Below are positions 58,714-64,000 of a DNA stretch of 64,000 nt, piece by piece. Below the pieces are notes generated by a model, which saw only the letters and a program-made list of their open reading frames with translations, was not told the DNA's origin and did not search any database. A program made the translations under genes and the position numbers. Where the stretch lies: contig JBELML010000014.1 of NCBI GenBank assembly GCA_042095835.1, forward strand, positions 1 to 64,000. Direction: 5' to 3'. Numbering within the stretch: position 1 is the stretch's first letter; the number at the start of each line of letters is the position of its first letter. This stretch comes from DATFKA01 sp042095835. Its GTDB lineage: Bacteria > Bacteroidota > Bacteroidia > Chitinophagales > Saprospiraceae.

Positions 58714-58971
58714 AGCGTCTAATTTAAGTAGCTGTTGTTCACGGAATCTTGTATTTGGGGTAACAACGAGGAGGTATTTTTGCTACTGCACCAAAAATAG
58801 TTAAATTTTAGACATACTCCTAGGTATTTATTGATTTTCAAATCTCTCCAAAGTAGAATGCGCCTGGACTATGCTGCTCGGCTTTAAACTGTAGATGCTA
58901 TAAAAGGGAAAAGATTCTAGTGAATTATTCTTATTTTTGGACCTTCAATTAACGATATCGCCGAATTGACC

Positions 58972-59712
58972 ATGAATCTGAGTGAGCAAATTAATAAGGA
59001 TAAGTTACCAAAGCACATTGCCGTTATTATGGATGGCAACGGGCGGTGGGCAAAGGAGCGCAGCAGACCTAGGGTTTTTGGGCATAAAAATGGCGTGAAA
59101 GCCGTACGCGAGATATCCGAAGCCGCCGCAGAAATCGGGATAGAATATCTTACACTTTACGCTTTCTCTACCGAAAATTGGAAAAGACCCAAAATTGAGG
59201 TAGAAGCACTGATGCATCTTTTAGTAGATACATTGACTAAAGAGGTGGCAACCCTGCAAAAAAATAATATTAAACTTGCCGCTATCGGTGAATTGGATAA
59301 ATTGCCTTCTAGAACCCACGCTGCCTTGCTTAAAGGCATAGAAGAGACCAAAGGAAATACGCGGATGACGCTTATCTTGGCCCTCAACTATAGTGCGAAG
59401 TGGGAACTTACCAAGGCTACTCAATCACTGGCAACTGCAGTTCAGAAAGGAGAAATCGAGGTAGAGGAAATCGAGGCAAAGCATATTGAGCAGCATCTCA
59501 GTACAAAAGGTATTCCTGACCCCGAGTTGCTCATCAGAACTTCTGGGGAGCATCGATTGAGTAATTTTTTGCTTTGGCAATTGGCCTATGCAGAGCTGTA
59601 TTTCACACCAATTTATTGGCCAGATTTTCGAAAAGACCACCTTTATCAAGCAATCCTGGATTTCCAAAATAGAGAAAGACGTTTTGGGATGATCAGCGAA
59701 CAAATTGTCTGA
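58972..59712 (+). CDS. uppS: Isoprenyl (undecaprenyl diphosphate) synthase
   Basis: This protein of about 246 residues is a cis-prenyltransferase. Motifs are HIAVIMDGNGRWAKERSRPR (catalytic Asp), FGHKNGVKAVREI, LTLYAFSTENWKRPKIEV and the closing PDPELLIRTSGEHRLSNFLL, LWQLAYAELYF (Glu). It makes the undecaprenyl carrier used in peptidoglycan and polysaccharide assembly. A TTG at 58966 is in frame, but the ATG at 58972 is preferred. It precedes the BamA gene by about 300 bases on the same strand, a conserved Bacteroidota neighbourhood. Confidence 0.95.
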   Translation: MNLSEQINKDKLPKHIAVIMDGNGRWAKERSRPRVFGHKNGVKAVREISEAAAEIGIEYLTLYAFSTENWKRPKIEVEALMHLLVDTLTKEVATLQKNNIKLAAIGELDKLPSRTHAALLKGIEETKGNTRMTLILALNYSAKWELTKATQSLATAVQKGEIEVEEIEAKHIEQHLSTKGIPDPELLIRTSGEHRLSNFLLWQLAYAELYFTPIYWPDFRKDHLYQAILDFQNRERRFGMISEQIV

Positions 59713-59810
59713 TGACTCCCCTTAATTCGCTCCTAGGAGCAAGGGATTAAAAATGCCCAACCGAGCTTATTAATAACTTTTTATACATAAGCTTAGATAA
59801 ATACAACCTA

Positions 59811-59975
59811 TTGGAGAGCGACTTAGTCTTTGTGGTGGTAGCTATCGCCTTGATTATCGGTAAGATAAAATTTCGCAAGCTGCCAGGAAGTGATTACTTT
59901 CGCGTTCTAAATCGATCAAGCCCTTTAATGGGCAATAAATCTAGACTCTTAGCATTTAAGGACAGTAGTAAATGA
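59811..59975 (+). CDS. Possible small membrane peptide between uppS and bamA
   Basis: A 54-residue frame from a TTG start reads SDLVFVVVAIALIIGKIKFR (a hydrophobic helix followed by basic residues) and then an uncharacteristic C-terminal part ending KDSSK. It fills most of the 295-base uppS-bamA gap, where some Bacteroidota carry another envelope gene. There is no homology I recognise, and it could be chance. The rest of the gap includes a GCTCCTAGGAGC palindrome near 59737. Confidence 0.25.
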   Translation: MESDLVFVVVAIALIIGKIKFRKLPGSDYFRVLNRSSPLMGNKSRLLAFKDSSK

Positions 59976-60007
59976 GGAGTTCACATTGAAGGAATAGTAA
60001 AGCGCTA

Positions 60008-62584
60008 ATGGCAACACAAAAAGCAAAACGTCTCGTTATGACACGTTTGATATCAGGATCAGCATATCTTTTAGTTTTCGGATTACTCTTAGTGGGCCTG
60101 CCTTTTACAAGCTCCGGCCAATCGAGTGATACTACAGGTATCATCGATTATAGCCAGCAAGGCGATTTCGAAATTGGAGGAATTAAGGTTACAGGAGCTG
60201 AATATAGTGATGACAACGCCATCATTAGTATTACAGGTCTTAAAGTAGGGGATAAGATTAGAATCCCGGGGAATAGCATTCCCAAAGCCATCAAATCACT
60301 GTGGAAATTACGACTTTTCACAGATGTACAGATCGTTCAGGAAAGAATGCTAGGCGATGTCGTTTTCTTAGAGGTTATCCTTGAGGAGAGACCTCGTTTG
60401 AGTCGATATTCCTACAATGGTGCGAAAAAGGTGTACCACACCAAACTCAACGAGATTGTCGACCTCTATCTACTGAAAGGGGGTATTGTCACAGATAATG
60501 TCAAGGTGAATGCTAGTGAAGGTATCGAAGAGTTCTATCGCGGCAAAGGTTTCCTAGATGCGGAAGTCTCCGTCACAGAGTTTCCAGATAGCACTCGCCC
60601 CAACTCCGTTCGCCTAGAATTTAATGTAGAGTCAAAAGATAGAGTCAAAATTAAATCTATTGACTTTGTAGGTAACGAGAGCGTAAAAGATAAGAAACTA
60701 CGCAAAACCCTCGGTAATACTAAAGAGAAGAAACGTCCCTTAGCTGGCTCTAAACTGATTGCCCAAGACTATGAAACGGACAAAAACGATGTTATCGCTT
60801 TCTACAATACCCTTGGTTATCGCGATGCCCGTATCCTTTCCGATAGTATTTGGCGTAATGAAGATGGCGAATTGATGATCCAAATTAAGGTCGCAGAAGG
60901 TACACGGTACTACTTCCGTAATATTTTCTGGAAAGGAAACTCTGTATATCCTGATGAATTCCTGGCACAGCGCCTAGGCATCGAGCGAGGAGATATTTAC
61001 AACCAGGAATTCTTAGAGTCTAAACTGAAATTCAGCCAAGACAATAGCGATATTAGTGCCTTATACCAGGATTTCGGATACCTCTTCTTCCGAATTGATC
61101 CTACCGAGGTGGCTATTGAAGGAGACTCAATCGATATAGAGATGCGCATCTTCGAAGGGCCTCAGGCGACCATTGATAAAGTCGGTATTGCTGGCAACGA
61201 TCGTACACATGAGCATGTCGTACGTAGAGAGATTAGAACCATTCCTGGTGAAAAATTTAGTCGTTCGGATATCATTCGTTCTCAACGGGAGATTATCAAC
61301 TTGGGCTACTTTAACCCGGAGACTTTAGATATCCAAACGCCTGTGAATCCGCAGCGAGGTACAGTAGATATCAATTATGTCCTGGAAGAAAGACCCTCGG
61401 ATCAGCTTGAGCTATCAGCCGGTTGGGGTGGCTTTCAGCGAGTGATTGGTACCTTGGGGGTTACCTTTAATAACTTCTCTTTGCGGAATCTATTCAATAA
61501 AGAAGCATGGAGTCCACTGCCAATGGGAGATGGTCAGCGTCTATCGATTAGAGCGCAAACCAATGGAGACTTTTACCAGTCTTATAATGTTTCTTTAACG
61601 GAGCCTTGGTTGGGAGGTCGGAAGCCGAATTCCTTAACAGTAGCTGGTTTTTATAACCGATTTGGTTTTGGGCAACGCGGGACGGCATCTTACCAGACTT
61701 TCGATATTACCCAGATGTCTGCGAGCTTGGGTACGCGTCTAAAGTGGCCTGATGATAACTTTATTTCTAGTACTGCGATTAATTTGCAGACTCTACGTCT
61801 GAATAACTGGACTTCAGGATTATTTTCTGCTGATGATGGCAGCCCCGTTACCGAAGGGACTTACTACAACTTCAGTTTGAAACAGACCTTTGCACGTTCA
61901 TCGGTCAGTGATCCTATTTATCCACGTTCGGGCTCACAGATTTCCTTGTCTATTCAGTTGACACCACCCTACTCTTTATTCCGTGAGGACAGAGACTATG
62001 CCAAGCTATCGGCAGAGGATCGCTTCGAGTACCTAGAGTACCACAAATGGCGGTTTGACGCAGATTGGTATACACAGATTACCGAAAAGCTCGTCTTGAA
62101 GCTACAGGCGAAAATTGGTATGTTAGGTTTCTATAACCGAGATATCGGTACACCTCCATTTGAGCGCTTCCAGTTAGGTGGTGATGGTATCAATAACCAG
62201 CAGTTTGGTTTTGCGGGTGTAGATATTATCTCTCTGCGTGGTTATGAAATTGCGGATCTTGAGAATAATCAAGATGCGAATGGAGCCACTACGGCGACAT
62301 CTGTATTCGATAAATTCACGGTAGAGTTGAGATATCCTTTATCCTTGAATCCAAGTTCTACTATCTATGTATTAGCGTTTGCTCAGGGAGGTAATGCTTG
62401 GCAAAACTTTAGAGATTTCAATCCATTTGATTTGAAACGAAGCGTCGGGATTGGTGTGAGAGTATTCCTACCGATGTTTGGTACACTTGGATTTGACTAC
62501 GGTATTGGATTTGATAAGTTTGGCGCCAGAACATTAGAGAATCTAGGAGACTTCAACATTATCTTAGGCTTTGAGCCTGAGTAA
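60008..62584 (+). CDS. bamA: BamA/Omp85 outer-membrane assembly factor
   Basis: This 858-residue protein has a signal segment (residues 1-40, LVFGLLLVGLPFTSSGQ). A series of POTRA domains spans about 50-440 (ISITGLKVGDKIRIPG, KVAEGTRYYFRNIFWKGNSV, DKVGIAGNDRTHEHVV). A C-terminal Omp85 barrel (about 470-858) includes YPRSGSQISLSIQLTPPY and LAFAQGGNAWQNFRDF, ending in FNIILGFEPE. It inserts beta-barrel proteins in the outer membrane. It follows uppS, as in most Bacteroidota. A perfect hairpin terminator follows. Confidence 0.95.
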   Translation: MATQKAKRLVMTRLISGSAYLLVFGLLLVGLPFTSSGQSSDTTGIIDYSQQGDFEIGGIKVTGAEYSDDNAIISITGLKVGDKIRIPGNSIPKAIKSLWKLRLFTDVQIVQERMLGDVVFLEVILEERPRLSRYSYNGAKKVYHTKLNEIVDLYLLKGGIVTDNVKVNASEGIEEFYRGKGFLDAEVSVTEFPDSTRPNSVRLEFNVESKDRVKIKSIDFVGNESVKDKKLRKTLGNTKEKKRPLAGSKLIAQDYETDKNDVIAFYNTLGYRDARILSDSIWRNEDGELMIQIKVAEGTRYYFRNIFWKGNSVYPDEFLAQRLGIERGDIYNQEFLESKLKFSQDNSDISALYQDFGYLFFRIDPTEVAIEGDSIDIEMRIFEGPQATIDKVGIAGNDRTHEHVVRREIRTIPGEKFSRSDIIRSQREIINLGYFNPETLDIQTPVNPQRGTVDINYVLEERPSDQLELSAGWGGFQRVIGTLGVTFNNFSLRNLFNKEAWSPLPMGDGQRLSIRAQTNGDFYQSYNVSLTEPWLGGRKPNSLTVAGFYNRFGFGQRGTASYQTFDITQMSASLGTRLKWPDDNFISSTAINLQTLRLNNWTSGLFSADDGSPVTEGTYYNFSLKQTFARSSVSDPIYPRSGSQISLSIQLTPPYSLFREDRDYAKLSAEDRFEYLEYHKWRFDADWYTQITEKLVLKLQAKIGMLGFYNRDIGTPPFERFQLGGDGINNQQFGFAGVDIISLRGYEIADLENNQDANGATTATSVFDKFTVELRYPLSLNPSSTIYVLAFAQGGNAWQNFRDFNPFDLKRSVGIGVRVFLPMFGTLGFDYGIGFDKFGARTLENLGDFNIILGFEPE

Positions 62585-62601
62585 AGTTGTGCATGGCCTA
62601 C

Positions 62602-62643
62602 ATAAGAAAGCCTTCCAAGCGTACGCTTGGAAGGCTTTCTTAT
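62602..62643. terminator. Bidirectional terminator, perfect 19-bp stem
   Basis: ATAAGAAAGCCTTCCAAGC (62602-62620) and its perfect complement (62625-62643) flank a GTAC loop. It lies between the convergent bamA and DUF2807 genes. Confidence 0.9.
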
Positions 62644-62660
62644 TGTGTGATAGGTTATTT

Positions 62661-63371
62661 TTAGTTGCCGCTGATATCCGCTGCACCACTTGATCTGCTA
62701 GAAACGATCTGAGGTGAGCCGGTATAAGTAATATCACTAGCTCCTGAAGCAGTCATGGATAATTTGCCTGTCACGTAAATGGTCGCATCTGATCCGCCTG
62801 AAGTTGAGATTTTGCAATCGGTTGCTTTTAATCCTCTGGCATTAAGATCGGAACCACCACTAGTGCTTACTTCTAGCATTTTGGCACTTCCTTTTACATT
62901 GAGGTCTGAGCCACCACTAGAGCTGAGGGATAATCTCTCGGCCCTAACATCTAGATTAATATCCGAGCCACCGCTAGATTTTACAATAAGCTCCTCTACA
63001 TTTAATGCTTCAGTTTCGACGTCTGAGCCTCCTGAACTCATCAAGGCTTCGAGGTCCGTCAAGGTGATATAGACCTCCTGCTGAAGATTACCCCGATAGC
63101 GGGTGTTTTTTTCCATTTTAACGACCAGGGTGTTTCCTTCTACTTTGGTAATGATACGATCAATAATGTTTTGATCTGCTTTGACTTTTATGTCTATGGC
63201 GTTGCCTTGTCTGATATAGGCATCGATTCCGTCTTGTACACTTACTTTAGTGAACGTAGATACGAAGCGCTCTTCTTGAACTTGTTTTCCACTTCCTTTG
63301 ATATATTGAGCATTGGCTTGACCCAATCCAAACGTTGCTAAAGCGGCGAGGCATAAGATAAATCTCTTCAT
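62661..63371 (-). CDS. DUF2807 (GIN-domain) secreted protein
   Basis: The protein has about 236 residues from the ATG at 63371 (the frame extends to 63395). A signal peptide (LAALATFGLGQANAQ) is followed by the head-GIN domain of DUF2807. This beta-solenoid repeats SSGGSDVETEAL, SSGGSDINLDV, SSGGSDLNVKG, STSGGSDLNARG and SGASDITYTG about every 20 residues. It is probably periplasmic or surface-bound and unassigned in function. It converges on bamA. Confidence 0.85.
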   Translation of the reverse strand: MKRFILCLAALATFGLGQANAQYIKGSGKQVQEERFVSTFTKVSVQDGIDAYIRQGNAIDIKVKADQNIIDRIITKVEGNTLVVKMEKNTRYRGNLQQEVYITLTDLEALMSSGGSDVETEALNVEELIVKSSGGSDINLDVRAERLSLSSSGGSDLNVKGSAKMLEVSTSGGSDLNARGLKATDCKISTSGGSDATIYVTGKLSMTASGASDITYTGSPQIVSSRSSGAADISGN

Positions 63372-63609
63372 GATGTGTGTTGATTTTTTGATCAAAGACC
63401 ACCTTTCTAGTAATAGGTTGCAGTGTTTGGCATAAAACAGAAAAATTAATTTAAAGCCATGGCAAAAGTCAACTAAAATAAGTCATTGATAATGAGTTGT
63501 TTATATTGTTTGTAGTATGGTGTAACACTATTGTAACGCTCAGGATTATTTTTTTTGGAGCAGGTCAGCTTTATTTGTGTCAATATTTTTGTCAAGGGGA
63601 AATTATTCT

Positions 63610-63644
63610 GTCCATAAGCCATTATGAGTTTATGGACTTTTTTT
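63610..63644 (+). terminator. Orphan terminator-like hairpin
   Basis: GTCCATAA (63610-63617) pairs with TTATGGAC (63630-63637) and is followed by seven T. No + strand gene precedes it after the bamA terminator, so it may end a small RNA or an attenuated leader of the gene at 63758. The rest of the 387-base gap shows no other clear feature. Confidence 0.55.
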
Positions 63645-63757
63645 GTTAGTTTTACTCATCGCAAAAAGAAACCTACTCTTATTCTCATCTTAAAGTTCCC
63701 CCTTTATCTTTCGTTGCTCAATTTAGACGACGCTAATTTTTGATCAATAGAAACCCG

Positions 63758-64000
63758 ATGAGAAAACTTAAGTTTGTTTTTCTAAAGACAATATTGCTAC
63801 CTTTTGTCTTTCTACTAGCGTCTAATGCTATCCTGAAAGCCAGCCCTCCTGCACATTCACCATCCATTGATAGTCTTGAGCAAGTTATTAGGGAGCTAGA
63901 TTTGGCTTATCCTGAGGGATCAGAAGCACATATTGAGGCCTACTACCCTTTGCTTGAGTTGTATGCTATAAAGGCTAACCCGAAGATTGATTCGGTAGCA
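63758..64000 (+). CDS. Partial secreted protein, start of a possible TPR protein
   Basis: The gene is cut by the window end after 81 codons. It begins MRKLKFVFLKTILLPFVFLL, a signal peptide (likely cut near ANAILKASPP), and continues with helical segments (SIDSLEQVIRELDLAYPEGS, EAHIEAYYPLLELYAIKANP). These resemble the start of a TPR-containing periplasmic region of a sensor or regulator. That is a guess from helix spacing only. A terminator-like hairpin at 63610 lies upstream. Confidence 0.6.
   Translation, partial: MRKLKFVFLKTILLPFVFLLASNAILKASPPAHSPSIDSLEQVIRELDLAYPEGSEAHIEAYYPLLELYAIKANPKIDSVA

Overview
The window looks like a chromosomal segment of a free-living member of the Bacteroidota, most likely of the Saprospiria type. 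This is inferred from gene content, since no rRNA or other marker gene is present. Signs are a type IX secretion (T9SS) sorting tail, a DUF5916/CBM9-like outer-membrane protein, a PorT-like barrel, DUF3667, DUF6580, DUF6624 and CWC/DUF5522 proteins, paired BlaI/M56 loci, and a Bacteroidota-type promoter (TTG, 20 bp, TATCTTTG). It is a scaffold with two 100-N gaps, at 4134-4233 and 31711-31810. I saw no tRNA, rRNA, CRISPR array or intact insertion sequence.

Layout. 0.05-4 kb: a GreA-like factor, then a cobalamin riboswitch leading a probable B12 uptake unit (TonB-dependent receptor, DUF6580 membrane protein, CWC/DUF5522 protein). 4-8 kb: tandem repeats around gap 1, small membrane proteins, a flavin-dependent monooxygenase, a PH-domain remnant and a phosphotriesterase-like lipoprotein. 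8.4-11 kb: BlaI/M56 pair 1. 11-16 kb: a large FG-GAP T9SS protein converging on an NHL-propeller lipoprotein. 16-17.7 kb: a membrane AraC-type regulator and a small partner. 17.7-21 kb: BlaI/M56 pair 2, whose peptidase carries about 16 ankyrin repeats. 21-30 kb: an EamA transporter, an aspartyl protease-PDZ lipoprotein, methionine aminopeptidase, a kinase/acyl-CoA dehydrogenase pair and a DUF5916 protein. 30-36 kb: a TrpF-like protein, an alkyltransferase-like protein, an AbiE-type toxin-antitoxin locus broken at gap 2, kynureninase and exonuclease III. 36-46.5 kb: a barrel protein, a two-component system, a CBS protein, a nucleoside hydrolase, an SLC12-like transporter, ferredoxin, PrsW and a probable queuosine-tRNA mannosyltransferase. 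46.5-54 kb: a SpoIIE phosphatase, a DJ-1/esterase/YcxB run, a DUF3667-sugar dehydrogenase fusion, YjbQ, HAD and TPR proteins. 54-64 kb: envelope genes (Wzz-like, O-antigen ligase-like, CrcB, WecA-like, UppS, BamA), a DUF2807 protein and a partial gene.

The most unusual structure lies between genes. Three families of short elements (A: 1-54, 23398-23569, 40034-40193; B: 895-1100, 5563-5722, 23864-24023; C: 8113-8272, 57012-57171) have unrelated ends. Undisrupted copies are all 160 bp, each is an imperfect palindrome over its whole length, and all share a central 47-bp core whose hairpin shows compensatory base changes. Smaller GC-rich hairpins are inserted in some copies. A separate 253-bp element (52311-52563) with perfect 12-bp inverted ends and a 9-bp target duplication has landed in a B-like relic. 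One B copy lies between the cobalamin riboswitch and its receptor gene, and one A copy splits a terminator-like hairpin.

The best candidate for an undescribed protein system is BlaI/M56-ankyrin (17701-21129): three tandem operator-like dyads, a BlaI repressor, and a membrane M56 protease whose expected extracytoplasmic sensor is replaced by an ankyrin solenoid.
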